Below, in pieces: positions 13,828 through 26,246 of a DNA stretch of 64,000 bases (positions are counted from its first letter, which is position 1; each line of letters starts with the position of its first letter). A program made the translations under genes and the position numbers. The stretch is from the NCBI GenBank assembly GCA_037178975.1, contig JASJZH010000006.1:3534001-3598000 (forward strand), read 5' to 3'. The notes beneath the pieces are model-generated. The model did no database searches and was not told the origin of the DNA. It saw only the letters and a program-made list of their open reading frames with translations. Origin of the DNA: Oscheius tipulae. Lineage: Eukaryota; Nematoda; Chromadorea; Rhabditida; Rhabditidae.

Positions 13828-14261
13828 GCCGACAACATCCTGCCATGCAATACTAAATAAATGTCTTCGTTTTTTCGCGTGCTCCTTCTATCAGGACTAG
13901 ACCTCTAAGGTAATGCTTTCCGAGTTTTCTGACAGTTGCTCAGTATGACCCCTAATCAAGAGTTGCTGCTACGTCTCGTTCAGCTGTGGATAGTCTCGCG
14001 CTGCAAATGTTTCATGAGAAAATCCAAATCCACAACCCACATTGATTGTCTTCACATTGACTCCTGGGTTTCAGAAGAGTTACAAGAATGTGCACAATTA
14101 GCAGAGTAACAGCCTATTTTACTTCAAAATCTGTCTAGTTCCAGAGCTCAACCGCCTTCAGCCGCACCCTCGATTGTGGACTCCATTGTCTATGCAGAAA
14201 GCCTTGATAGTCTTCAACCAGAGACTCAACCACGTTGGAGATAAGAATAATAGTTTTATTA
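13828..14261. other. Intergenic: acs 5' flank and K2P 3' end
   Basis: Between two - strand genes. The K2P polyadenylation signal (TTTATT on +, 14255-14260) lies only a few bases beyond its stop codon, so that 3' UTR should be very short. No upstream coding exon of the acyl-CoA synthetase is evident. Confidence 0.5.
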
Positions 14262-16778
14262 TTAAATATCAGTCTCTCTATACACAAGACAAGGTATAAT
14301 CAATGGCTGGCCGCCTTTGTTCGGCACCATTATCCTGTGAATTATATTGCCGCTAACCCGTACATATGCTCTGTCGGCAGCTGCCGGCTTATCATAGCTC
14401 TTGTTTTGTACAATGTAGCCATCTCGTTCAGTTATATCGTCCGGCATTATCTGAAAGAGTTCTTGAAATATGTAAGTAAAGCTCACCTTGATATTGTGTT
14501 CTTTTACCAGTTTGGCTACGTTGGGACTCAGGGGCTCATAAAGGATATTCTTTTGTTGATATTGCAAGTCAGCTAGGATATAGTCAACTCCCAGCTCCCT
14601 GGCTTGTTTTGCATTCAAGACAGCGCCTTTCACTGAAAAGTGTGGTCAAATGGGAATAAGATGAGGCTTATACCCTGGACAAGTTTTCCGCCAGCAGTTT
14701 TGATTACTTCGATACCAGTGTGTTTTAAGATATGTTCTCCTGCTTGTAAACCACTGAAAGCAAAGCAAAAAGTAATTGAAAAAAATTATGAAAACCTGAT
14801 GACGGCTCCTTTCGCATCCTCCATCTTTGTTCCCAAATAGTGAATTTTCCTAATGTATTCGGTACCCGCTAAATCAATGCACATAGTGGCTCTGGAAGTC
14901 GAATTTGTTGCGAATTGGACTGGGACTCACAAGGACAGACCGAAAATTATATAAGCCATGGTGAAGAACATGTATACTTGTTCTGTAGGCACTATATCTC
15001 CGAATCCTGAAGCAACGTTTAAACAAAGTAAGCGTAGAACTTGTACCGACGGTAGCCATAGTAATGAAGCAGAAGTAAAACGCTTCAAAATACGACCATC
15101 CTTCCCAAGACTGAAACACTAATACGACTATTCTTACCCAGCTTACTTGGAAAAGGAAACCTCCAATTGCTGTGTAGGCCAACAGTACAAAAAGGACCAT
15201 GAAAACAGGTATACGGAGCTCATCGTCGGAAGAGGATTCAGACTCACTATCAATGTCATCCAAGTTCAATGAACCGGCCTGAGAAACTTTAAATGCTAGC
15301 AAAGCTAAGTACCACCTTGGATGATTGTTCACTTCTTTGTGATTGAGATGTAGACCTGTAGTGATGCGAGATCCTTCTCGATTGACGTCGAAGCTGAAGT
15401 TTTTTCTTATATTTTTAGCATGATTCTAATTTATAATGTCATCGGCCGTGGACCGTTGTCATTCATAGCCAATGTCATCTGATTCGCAATGCATGTCACC
15501 GTAGAGGATCAAGGAAGATCCCCCTTGAGGACAGTTAGAAGGCGGCTAGAGGGAACGGAAATTGAAAAGTGTTAATCGAATCGCGGAAAACTCTCACCGT
15601 ATAATCTGGCTGTCTTCTTTGAACTAACTGTAATGAGTAATGTGAAACACGCTCAAACAGTTGCAATCACACCTACCTTTCGTTTGAATGCTCTGTAGGA
15701 TCTGTAGAGAAAGCTGAGGAACTCGGAAAGAAATTTTCCAATATCGGCGATGGTAACGAGTAAAAGAGGGATCCCAAAAAGAGCAAAAATAATACAGGCT
15801 ACTCTTCCATGTGTTGTGGCCGGTACAAGGTTTCCATACCCTGGAATATCGAAAAGATATACTTTGGAAAACAGTACCAATGGTTGTAATGACTGTTGTT
15901 GCAAAGAACACACTATTGGGATATGTCCAAAGTAGACCAGCCTTCTTCGTCCTGTTTAACAGATGGTTTTCGTTGATGAACTGGTTTCTGTAGGAGATGA
16001 AAATGTTCTCGACCAAGTGCTCGAAGTATTCCTGATTGATGGAGTTGAATGCTTCTCTGGATATTCTATTATCGGTATCCTTAAATGACCAATTTAGTTT
16101 GTAAAAGATCATAGCACCTGTGTAATATTCCAAATGTGATCTTGGAATTCGTCTCTCAATCCAAAAATTGTACTCAACTCCAGGTTCCGCTTCTAAAAAA
16201 CTGACGTCCTCTTTCTCATCCCCAAACTTTAAAATCAGCAGAGGCCGTGCAATAGTCTTCTTAGGAAGTTGTTATCAGAGACCCATTTTTGGACCAGAGG
16301 GCTGTTGTTTAGCGAGCACCGAGACCCACCGGAAGTGATGCTATGAGCACCCTTTAATTTCTATTCTGGCGCCACTTATCAAGAAAAACTAAATGATAAC
16401 GAACATTTTAGGATTATAGCTCCCTTCTAAGAACTCAAACCAACCTCCAGTTCGTATGGACTTTCGATATAATGGAAAAGTGTAGCACCACAGACAAGAT
16501 ATGTAAACAAAAGACAGACGAGACCGACATGAGGAAGAATCCGTTTGGCGTACTGAAGAAATGTACAAAATGAAAAAGGTTCCAGTTACAGTTATGTACT
16601 TCCTTTCCCGATTTTCCATTTCGGTAATGTCATCGTCGGAAATGGGTGGACCCGAAGCAGTTAAGTCCATCTCCATGGGAATTTCGTGTAAGGACGAGCT
16701 TTCGCTGTCCGAGCCCTAAAAATTATCGTTTTTAATTGTGTTTTCTCCGTTAACCATGTCGAAGTTATCCTCGTACAT
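14262..16778 (-). CDS. Two-pore-domain (TWK-type) potassium channel
   Basis: K2P background potassium channel. Exons read downward: 16778-16755, 16715-16590, 16552-16445, 16192-16118, 16079-15878, 15840-15677, 15627-15598, 15545-15500, 15393-15356, 15278-15147, 15110-15047, 15006-14931, 14891-14796, 14753-14674, 14632-14487, 14450-14262; 531 residues. M1 is ILPHVGLVCLLFTYLVCGA. Pore 1 filter is TTIGYGNLVP (about 177-186) and pore 2 is MATVGFGDIVP (about 333-343), both split by an intron inside the filter as in many worm twk genes. The first extracellular loop has N-glycosylation sequons. The cytosolic loop contains the acidic run DDIDSESESSSDD before M3. The small exons 15627-15356 are the least certain. 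The true start may lie upstream, because the frame stays open before the first ATG. Confidence 0.88.
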
Positions 16779-17714
16779 TTTAAATGTTTTAGTCGAGACT
16801 TTGTTGGCTACATCGAATACCCTATAACATCAGGAATAAGTATAGAAAGACAAGTTACTGATCGTTAGATAATCAATGACGAATGCTTGAGACAGCTGGT
16901 GGGTTGTGTTGAAAATTCTCCTCTAGAGCGGTGGCGGCGGAGCTCGTGGGTCCATTTAAACTACCAATGGGGAAGAACATGAACACCTGTTCGTATCATG
17001 ATGAATCAAACAAAAAGATCGGCACAAAACTCCAATTAAACTTGGTTATTTGTTCGTAGTTCGATTGTGGTTTCTTTACGAGGGAAACAGTCAGCTTTTT
17101 ATCTTCTCCCAGCGATTACTGGGCGCCCTTAGTGGATTCGTGTCTTCTTTCGGCAAACTCTTCGTTGAGAAAACGTCATTTCTCTGTTCTTCACTATTAT
17201 CTTTATCCAAGTTACAAGCACAAAATTATCACAAGGCTAGTGTTAACAAGCTAATTAAGCACACGAGAGGATGCTACCTACCTCATTAAACTAGTACATA
17301 GTTGCTGTCGTTGATACCTTCCTGTCCAGATACTTCCCTCTTTAGTATTTTCCCCTGAAACATCAGATCGACACATGATTTCAGTGTTAATCGATTACAC
17401 GATAAGCTGCCAATAGTGTACATTACCCCGGACAGTCATTTTACCCAAAAGATCATTTTTGCTTCACTTGGTTAGAGGGTGTTGAATCACTAGGTAGTTT
17501 CATTTATTTTGAGATTTACGTTTTTCTATGTTTTGTCAGAAACCTTCTTGAGCCTTGGGAATACTTTTACCGTTATAGCCTCCCAATTAGCATTGTTTTC
17601 GGGATTCTGTTATCTTCCAGGTGCCGTTCAACGATTGTCTCTTTCCAAGGTCCGCCTTCTTTTCCGTATTCGCAAACTTGCTACTTCTGATACGGTCGAG
17701 CTGTCCATCTCATA
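16779..17714. other. Intergenic, divergent promoters of K2P (-) and ETS (+) genes
   Basis: The first 45 bp stay open in the K2P frame and may be part of an upstream exon. The rest has no recognisable coding exon. As the only shared 5' flank of the two genes it should hold both promoters. Confidence 0.45.
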
Positions 17715-19059
17715 ATGGAGACTGCCTACGGTGGACTGATGAGTAAGCGTTTCAAAATGATTCAGGGTATTAAATGTTCAGATTTGTTGACACATGCTCC
17801 AGAGGACTGGGACCAGGTTGTGAAGGAGGAACCGCTCTCACCGGACTTGTTCGACACCAGTCCTTCCCATCAACATTCAGATTCGCAGCCAACTGGATTA
17901 CCTTACAGTAAGGGATAGAGTAAAGCTTCGCTAACGTACAGCCTATAGTTCCAGCATGCAACAATTCTATGATGTCATTAAAGTCGGATCCTTCCCTAGA
18001 TGCTCTGATGGCTCTCGAGAAAGAATCCTTCGTGTCAGTCGGCGAAGATTTCATGGAGCGACTTCTTCGCGACGAGGGAGATCCGTTTCTGTTCAAAGCA
18101 GATAAACATTTGTACAGAGATTGTCGGAGGCAGATTGTAAAAGCACCAAATCCCTACTATCTACCAGAGTGTAACACACAAATCACAAGTTTTCACGGAA
18201 AAACGTTTCAGGTGCTCCTCGTGACTTTCATCTGCCTTCGTTGACTTCTTACCATAAACAGTCGTCAACTCCGAATAGCTGTAAGTAATTTGTTTCTCAT
18301 TCCAAGATTCTCTTAGCTTGTGTTAGCTCGGCCGCCGTGAGTCCTCTCTACTGGAATCAGTCTTGTTCTCACGATGAAAAGTCATCAAAACTCCTTCAAC
18401 AGTCTATAAATCTTTCCAGGTTTGCTGTGAGTAAACATCTTTAAAAGCAGTTTTGCAGTTCACATTCGTATGATAAGACTTCTACCACGCAAAAGATGAA
18501 GAGTAGAAGAATCAAGCATACCAAAAAATGTTTGTTTTCAAAGGAAATTGATGAGTCAGCTGCTATTTTCAGATGGTCACATCCTTTGGAAGTTCATACT
18601 AGAACTTCTAATGAAGGTGGAGTATAAACATGTGATTTGCTGGACTGGAAATAAGCTGATTTTCAAGATAGTGAACAAAAATCTGTTGTCACAGCTATGG
18701 TCCGAGGCCAAAGTGCGCCAACATAACGTTAAAGTGAGAAATTAGCAGTTTCCTTTCTAAAAGAAACTTTTAGATATCTTATGAGTCGATCACACGAGCT
18801 CTACGTTCATACAAGCCCAAAGGTTGTGGTCCCGATGGCGAGATCAGGCCAGCTATAGTTTCGCACTATCGTAAGTTGCTTCTGTTAACTTATCGCACAC
18901 ACAAAAGTGAATGAGTCACCAAACTTTTTAATTACAGCCGAATCCAACTTTACCTACTATTTCGACGAGTACTATCACCAGGAGATCTCCAAAGAAGCCA
19001 ATACTTCTTTTGATGAGCTTTTGACTTTTGCAAGGGCGAACGGCGTGTCTGCTTACTAA
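17715..19059 (+). CDS. Divergent ETS-domain transcription factor
   Basis: Predicted nuclear DNA-binding protein with a C-terminal ETS (winged helix) domain. Exons: 17715-17907, 17949-18211, 18262-18280, 18317-18426, an uncertain segment 18451-18529, 18573-18733, 18774-18870, 18938-19059. The ETS core is read from ILWKFILELLM (helix 1), VICWTGNKLIFKIVN, LLSQLWSEAK and the recognition helix YESITRALRSY, which keeps the two arginines that contact GGA. The segment after that helix is not the usual YYY...VYRF wing but a polar stretch with three Tyr. The N-terminus carries VKEEPLSP, an exact phosphorylation-dependent SUMO motif. Before the domain there is a basic KMKSRRIKHTKK if a 24-bp intron is used, or a direct join at 18560. 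AATAAA is at 19108-19113. Confidence 0.7.
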
Positions 19060-20571
19060 TCATAATTTCCTCATGCATCACTTCTTTGTACATTGAGATT
19101 TGTTTCTAATAAATTGTCTGAACTCGTTGGGGATTAATTCGTTGGCTCCCTCTCTGCTGCTAATTCAGTTGTCGTGCATATTGGCAGCTGGATAGCAATT
19201 GTCCAGTGTCGCCGTATTCAGACTCCATCTAATAAAAGCTTTTTCTTGTTAGGCTTTTCCTTAGCTTTTTCTGACATTCTCACACCTGTATATCGCTTCC
19301 AGTCTTAGAAACTTGATTCTAGAGTTCCACAAAGCGAAAAAGTATGTGTTGACACAAGAGGGCCGCTATCTATTTAAGAGATGCTATAATGATTATCCAT
19401 GTAGTTCTCGGCATGTGACGCCACCAGAACTCACAACAAAATGTCATGTGGCTAGGAGTGAGTCGTTGAAAACCTTCAAAGAAACTGAGGAAAGCTTGAG
19501 TGATGGATGTGCATATAAGTTCTGACTCCCGGGATGCTCTTTATGTTTATGGCCGCAACCGGAATCGATCTCTTGACAAGCCTTCCTCTCCGATAATAAC
19601 TCACTCTGAGCTGTTCCTCATTCTCTCCGTCCATGTCTGGCGTAGAAAGTAAATGGCTAATTTTCAGAACTCACATGTTATTCTGATCTCAGAAGTTGCG
19701 ACTGCTCGTAATCGCGCTTCTTCTTCCCATTGTTAACGCGTGAGAATGCAAATATTTGTAGCCGAGCACCGGATCCCATCTTCCACAAAGATTTCTGCCA
19801 AGATTTCGCGCTATTCTCACCATCTACTTTTAACAGAAAACATGTTTTTATTCTGATAGACAATCCGCTTGCAAGGGCTTTTGACGTGTAGTGCACCTGT
19901 CAACATTTCTGTCACAAACTCGTGCCGTCAGTTTGGATAACCTGGCCAACAGCTGACAGCGCAATAGCCAGAGTCCGAGCGGGCGTTTGACTCCCGGAAC
20001 TAATGTATCTTCAGTTTCTTTCTCGCACCTCTCCTCTCTCTCTCTCTCTACTGCAACATTTACGCTGAAAATCCTTGAAGCAACTCAATCTTTTGAAAGA
20101 AGGCAGTGCACGTGTCATATTGCTTAGTCTAGGGACGCCCATTTACTTGTTGTTGTGCGTCGGCTGTTGATCTCGGACCCTTGGCCATCCGGCGCAATCC
20201 TCTCTAACATCTACTAATTCCAATTGCTTCTATCTAAAACGTTAATTATTAACCACACTGCCCTTTTGCACCGCCTCACTCTTTCCTATTGCAGTACACT
20301 TCTATTGGAAGGTTTCTTTTTCTCCTCAATCTCAATTTGTTAACCACAAAAGATTGGAATAAGTAGGCTCATCCTTCATGCTCTATGGTGCGGTCCCATC
20401 CTAATGTGTTATATTACAGCCACGAACAGATTTCGGGAGGATGCAGTTGATAGAAAAAGCCGTGGAGCTGCGAGACAGCCAGGTGGCACTAGTGCAAGCT
20501 CTAAAATTTATGTGTATCTTCAGATTCTGAATATCGAGTCGTACCAGTCGATTGTTATCAGACGAAGGATA
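19060..20571. other. Intergenic with (CT)8 microsatellite
   Basis: Holds the ETS 3' UTR (AATAAA 19108-19113) and a (CT)8 run at 20034-20049. An open frame 19313-19525 starts after a TTCCAG but matches no family I know. The frame 20404-20571 is open in phase with the next gene and could extend it. Confidence 0.4.
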
Positions 20572-21551
20572 ATGATGGCCGCTCTCCTAATGTGTTGGGT
20601 AAAATACATCCTTCTAACAAATCAGAGCGCTACTTCAGGTTGCTGTTGGCCTTTTTACAGCCGCTTTGGCTACTCCCAATTGGGCCTATATTGATTTCCA
20701 AAACACCGATGTACACAACGTTAACGTGCAGCTCGGAGTTTGGGGAGAATGGAAAACCGTTTCAAACTGGAGTCATACTCACAGTGAGTCAAAAACACCG
20801 CAATAAAACTCGAGCTTTCAGAAGAATGGGTTCCGCACTTTCCAAGTCCTCCAGAAAACATTCTACGACTGGCTAATACTGATTTGAAACGTATGTTTTT
20901 CACCTCTATTAGTGCAAAGACACGGTCAAGAAAAACTTTTGCTGGCGAGTGGTTTATCATTAAGACGGATACGTGTCACTTTGTTTTTCCATTCCAAATA
21001 GTAACAAATGGATCCCGGCAGAGATAGATTGATGGTTGTTATTTTTTCTGGAAGTATTTTTAGATTTTTATCGCGTGCAAGCTGCCTTCGGAGTAATCGG
21101 CATGTTCATTCTTCTGGCCAACAACCTTCTGGCCATTTACACCTTCTACCACCATCGCTACGTGTACAAACGACTTTGTGCCTTCCTCTACCTGGTCGTT
21201 GGTAATACTTTTGCTGGGTACTTTGAAATCATTGTATTTTTAGCTGGCTGCATTTTGGTGACCATAGAAGTGTTGACCAGAAGTGTGGATGAATGGAACA
21301 CACAAGTCTCATATGCTGCTCAACATGGTCAATTCGACTACGATCAGCATTTGACAATTGGCTTCTCGACTAGACTAGCACAGGTCAGATTTCTCTAAGA
21401 TTTGCAGAGGAACCTTCTTCAGAGTGTCATTGTAATCTGTGGACTCGCATTTCTCGCCTTTTTGTTCGGATCACACAAGCAAAAAGGAGAACATGCAGCA
21501 ACTGCTGATTTGGAGATCGAGGACCGACCAATCCACATTGGACGCGAATGA
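20572..21551 (+). CDS. Clc-like (nematode four-TM, PMP22/claudin-fold) protein
   Basis: Member of the nematode Clc-like family (Pfam Clc-like), four-TM plasma-membrane proteins of unclear molecular role. Exons: 20572-20598, 20639-20783, 20822-20890, 21064-21201, 21244-21383, 21423-21551; 215 residues. TM1 is AVGLFTAALATPNW, then a loop VNVQLGVWGEWKTVSNW with the W/W signature of this fold. TM2 is FGVIGMFILLANNLLAIYTF, TM3 FLYLVVAGCILVTIEVL, TM4 SVIVICGLAFLAFLFG, then a short acidic tail. The start is set at a double ATG after a TCTTCAG. An in-frame extension to 20404 is possible. Intron 3 (173 bp) could be read through in one frame, but only splicing joins the two membrane halves in phase. 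Confidence 0.75.
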
Positions 21552-21987
21552 CCAGTTTGTGAGAAACAATGAATCCCTCCGACAAATGTTCTTTCGCGTT
21601 GTGCCATACTGTTCTAATCCCAAATAACATTAGTTTTCGCTGAAACCGCAATGGTGCCTATACAGAATACGGACCCAACGTCTACAGTTGTAGATTTTTC
21701 AAACAATAAATCTATTTCAACCTTGCAAGAGGAATGCGGCCAACGGTCATTGTCTCTGACCTGTTCTGGCACAAAAAATCAATATCAGCTGTTCTTCCGC
21801 AACACATTCACCTATTCTTTATATGGTTTTTACTTGTCATTAAATAGCCGCTTCCTAAGAAATGTGACAAAAGCAAAAGAACACCCGAGGTCTCGACAAA
21901 ATCTTTTAGCTGATTAGAAGCGGCTATCAGTATCGATTCTCTTGTGCATCTAAGAACAACTTTCTTTAACTTTGACCTCACTCAGAA
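21552..21987. other. Intergenic
   Basis: 3' flank of the Clc-like gene and promoter of the carrier gene, with a TCACTCAG acceptor-like site ending at 21985, two bases before the next ATG. Open frames here show no family match. Confidence 0.45.
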
Positions 21988-23894
21988 ATGGAAGCTCTTC
22001 GATGGAGTAGAAACTTTATAGCATCTTTACAAATTACAGTCGAACCGTTGATGTTCGTTCTGGCTGCTTGTAACTCCGCAAAGTGAGTTGTTTTGAGCGC
22101 CTTATCTTTATTGCAACTTCGTAGGGGAATCGTCACTCCCGAATTGTCTGAAAATAAAATGAAAAGATACTACGGGATACAGCCTGGGTTAACACCAGAT
22201 CAGTTGAAGAAGTTCTACAATAAGAAAATGGTCGAGTGGGACAATAACTACGATTATGTTAATCTACCAATTGCTTGTATAGTGGGAATTATGTATGGTC
22301 AGATGATTTTAATCTCAAAAAAAAATTGGCAATTCAGGTGGTTACAGCGATTTTCATGGTAGAAAAATACCGCTAATAGCTGGAATTCTCAGTGTTCTCG
22401 TGGAAGTAGCAAGTAAGTTTGGCTTTTGGTAGACAGCCAGAATTTCAGTGCGAATGTTGATCTGGTCGCCAGACACAGACTGGTCTCTACATTGGCTTTA
22501 TCCCACTGCCATTGTTGCGGGTCAGTACATCCTCGTGGAACCAATTCATATGGAAAATTTCAGGTGTTCTTGGTGACTTCCTGTTAACCATGAGCTGTAT
22601 CAATGCGTACGTGACAGACGAGTTCGAGAACAAGAAAACGGTAATTATTTTGAAATTATAAAGCAAAGTTTTCAGCTTTCTATTCGAATGATCATCGTCT
22701 CCATTCTGTTCAGTTTGGGTTCTTTCGTTGCGTCCCGATTAACTAAGGTCATGATGAAACACATGTCCCACATTGCTGTCCTTGGAATTGCAGAAGGTTG
22801 ACTCACACTAATCGAAAGCTTACTCTTTAGGTGGATACGCGTTGACAGTCGTATTAGCAGCAATTATGCTTCGAACGAAGAAACCAAAGAGAAGACGATT
22901 GATAGTTGAAGAGGAACCGGAGGACGTCTATGGGTAGTAACTGTATAATAGAAAAAACCACTGATGTTCAGACAAAGTTTCTGGGCTGTAACAAAACTCT
23001 CTTTCTATTCCATTTACGACTCCGCAAAAATCTTCATAATGGAACGAGTAGGTCATTGCCGAATGTTTCTTTGGCTATGTTTTCTAGCCAATTTTTTGGA
23101 TCAGTTCGTCTTCGGTGAAGAGAAGGGTATGATCAAAAATCGATGAGTCCATGTAAAACATCAGGTCTGATTGGTACTTATACTCGACTCTCCCCATTCA
23201 ACTGGAACTCGGGCGAGTACGCTAACTATAAGTCGTGGCGACCGATAGTTCGTGGGTTGCACAATTAGATACCCAAACGGTGACATTCTCAGAAATAGTC
23301 GGCATGTTCTTTGGAATGATCGTGTTCAAAAACTTGCTAAAATTGCGAGATACACTGATCATCTGTTTTGCTATTGGAAGCATGGGAATTTCTGTTCTAA
23401 TTATTGGATTGGCTCAGGTATGCAAGTAATCATACTTTTACCTCGAGCTGTGAGACTACAGTAGGAAGTAAAGTCGCGTATACATAAAGTAACCCATCTT
23501 GTCTCTTTTAGAAAACATGGGAAATTTATGCTAGTCTGGCCCCAGGCAGTCTTCATGGATTACTAAATCCCTTAACATATTCTTTCATGTCGTGTATAGT
23601 CAATCAAGACGAGGTATGTTTCTCTCCCTATGAGACATTCTGTTTTTAGGTTGGCAAGACCTACGCTATTAGTTCAATTGCTCAGAAATTGGCTGGATTA
23701 GCCCAGACTGCTGTTCTACAAAACATTTACATCGATACAGTAGATTGGTATCAGGTGAGCACGTGAGGGAAGAAGCCGCAAACTATCAATTGCAGGGATT
23801 TGTGTGGCTTCTCATGGCAGGCATCTCGTTTGTCGCCGTTTTCATTTATGTTGTTGTTCATATTCTGGCTAAGCGAGAAGATATCGGAATATGA
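21988..23894 (+). CDS. SLC46/PCFT-like MFS transporter
   Basis: Major facilitator with 12 predicted TM helices, most like the SLC46 group (proton-coupled folate transporter and relatives). Exons: 21988-22082, 22125-22297, 22338-22412, 22449-22520, 22564-22640, 22676-22796, 22831-22933, 22972-23126, 23165-23251, 23293-23417, 23512-23613, 23650-23754, 23796-23894; 462 residues, the usual SLC46 length. It begins with VEPLMFVLAACNSAKGIVTPEL. The MFS loop 2-3 motif is GGYSDFHGRKIPLIAG. A central basic segment (RTKKPKRRR) separates the halves, and the second half opens with CRMFLWLCFLANFLDQFVF. Substrate cannot be set from sequence. An acceptor-like CACTCAG precedes the ATG by two bases. Related carriers move folate, or muropeptide-like molecules in SLC46A2/3. 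Confidence 0.82.
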
Positions 23895-26246
23895 AATAAA
23901 TTCTTTCCTCAATCATAACCGGTTACTATTTTGTGACTCAATACGATCTGGGGGCGCACACGTTCACACAGAGCTCATCCCGCTCCGTTCTAGCACAGTT
24001 CAGTGTTTATGTTATCCTACACACGGAATGCTTCTTCTCTTTAAACACCGCGGATTCGCAACAGCGACGAGCAAGATCTCCTTGGACGCTTTTCAAACAA
24101 AGAGGTCAGTTCCTGTTTCGGACCCAAACACGGCTTCTTCCTTGTCAGCTTTGTCAGACATTTGACCTTTCCATTCAGTCAATTGGACACTTGCAGCTTA
24201 GTCATCTGTCCTATTTCCTTCTGGACGTCCTTGAGCAACGCTTTTAAGGATCTTGTACTGATTTGCAGAGACAATAGGGGGTTGGAATTACAGTAGAAGT
24301 ATGTCCGCTGCTGTTTTTTTAATCCAATATAGCTTCCGCACAGGAAATACAAGTTATCAGCTGATGCCATATATTTCCTTCCTTCATCAAATATAGGTTT
24401 GTAAACCTTACCGCATCCTTCTCTTCTGAGAATATAGTTTTGTCTTTGACTATTCTTTCTAGGTAAGAGTCTGTTAATCTCAAGAAGGAACTTCATTTTG
24501 GTTTTTCTCTTTCAAGGTCGGGAGTTCAACTTGATGTAGTGGCTTGTGCACTTTCTATTTCGAAGCGGGTTAGGTTTAGTCTAGACTGAGGCCAATTTTA
24601 CCACCTACCGATTACACACGTGGATAACTAATTTCAGCTTTCCAATGACGAATATTTATTTGATTCATATAAGAAGTCCATTTTGATATCTCCAGCCATT
24701 AGTTGGCCCTCTCTTAAAAATGGCTTTATTTTGAGGCTGATTTTATTCTCTTTTTGTCAAGCCATCTGCCATCCTAGCTGCAAAAAGCGGGGAACACAGC
24801 ATAGCTCGGAAATTGCTGAGAATGTTTATGCCCCCTTCACAAATTGCTACTAATCTCTCCTTCCGTCACAAACGCTTAAGCGAACATAGGACGTTCCGCT
24901 AACCATTCCTGAGGTTCATTCTGCGAGTTCTTCTTGCCTAATTCAACTACACATTCAGCTACAAACCCAACGTTCTTTTTTCTCAAAATGTAGCTTTTAG
25001 CGCAGTTCCGGTCCAATTAGGCAAGGGACCTTTACCTTTTATGCATTCGATTCTTCCTTCTGTTGGCTCGTTTCATTGCACTTTGGGTGAGAATTTCTGG
25101 AACTTGTTCTCGTTTAATCGCATTATTGTTTTACTCGAAGAATTCAGGGGTTAACTTCTCACGCTTTTACCACTTAAACTTGTTTTTTCAAAATGGTTTA
25201 AAACCTCAAAACATTTTTTTCTTGAATCCTTATTTATACAAGATTCAGAATATGGGTAAGCCTGCTGAGCTGAAGCTCGGAAGGAAGAAGAAGCATCCGG
25301 CAACACGAATGTTCGTAGCTGTTCAAAAACGGTCAGAAACTTTCTTGCGTATTCCTCGATACTCTCAATGTTGATCCAACGAGTTCCTTCAATGGGTGGA
25401 AACCAATTTGTCGCCAGCTGTAAAAGCCATGTAGTTGACCACGGATATGTATGTCCTCCCGCGCAATATCAGATGCGGCGATGAATCAATATTAGCTGCC
25501 CCCGCCTGACTGTCTTCCACAAAAAGACACCCTTTCACCCCATCTTTTAAACCGAATCAAAGTACGTTTTCCGCACTGGCGCATCACATTAAAATACTTT
25601 CTCAGTATGACTCACATAGCATCATTCCTTGGCATCAGTTTGATTTGATCGAAATAAACAAAAGAATAGCATCGTTTTTTGTCATCTCTTTTGAGGGACA
25701 ACCGTCACTTAGTGCCCGGAAAACGTTTGCATAGACGATTGACGCTGGGGCGCTGATACTAAGAATAGACATCAGCTGCTCTCTTGTTGCTCCGTCTCTT
25801 AGCAGCTTTTGCCAGTCTATTCTCTTCATTTTTCTCATTTCCCAACAACTTATCTTCCAAAAATCTTTCGATTTTTTTTAAACTGGCTACTACGTCAGCG
25901 GGGTCTGTCCTTTTTTGGGATGGTCATTTTTCGAGAATAACGCGTTCAAAAATGTTGATAGCGCTTGATATGCTTTTGTGACTGTCCGGCGCCGCAGTGT
26001 CGGCCAGAGTGGACGACTGCGTCACAAAAATGTTCGATTTTCGCACGGCAAATTCTGCCTTATTTTCGGGCAGTCAAGTTTACGTCGCTATCTGCGTACA
26101 GTCGAACCCAGCCTCTTCCACATAACTCCCCTCTTTTCAAAACAACTAAATGTTTTCCTAGTCACGGGTAGTATGTAATAGTCTTCCGAATATGTATTTT
26201 CCTGTTGCCCCTCATCTGCAATTCAATTATTTTTAGATGCGCTCAA
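23895..26246. other. Large intergenic stretch, no supported gene
   Basis: About 2.35 kb without a recognisable exon. A + strand open frame at 25063-25374 contains a basic stretch after an ATG at 25252, and a - strand frame lies at 24179-24496; neither resembles a known family. The last part is the HSL promoter, ending in TTTTTAG at about 26236. Confidence 0.4.

Noticed and set aside
24179-24496. A 105-codon - strand frame
   Set aside because: No family resemblance, no splice or poly-A context, and the length is not unusual at this base composition.
25063-25374. A + strand frame with a basic segment after an internal ATG at 25252
   Set aside because: It first suggested a ribosomal-type protein, but no known family fits and no clear downstream exon continues it.
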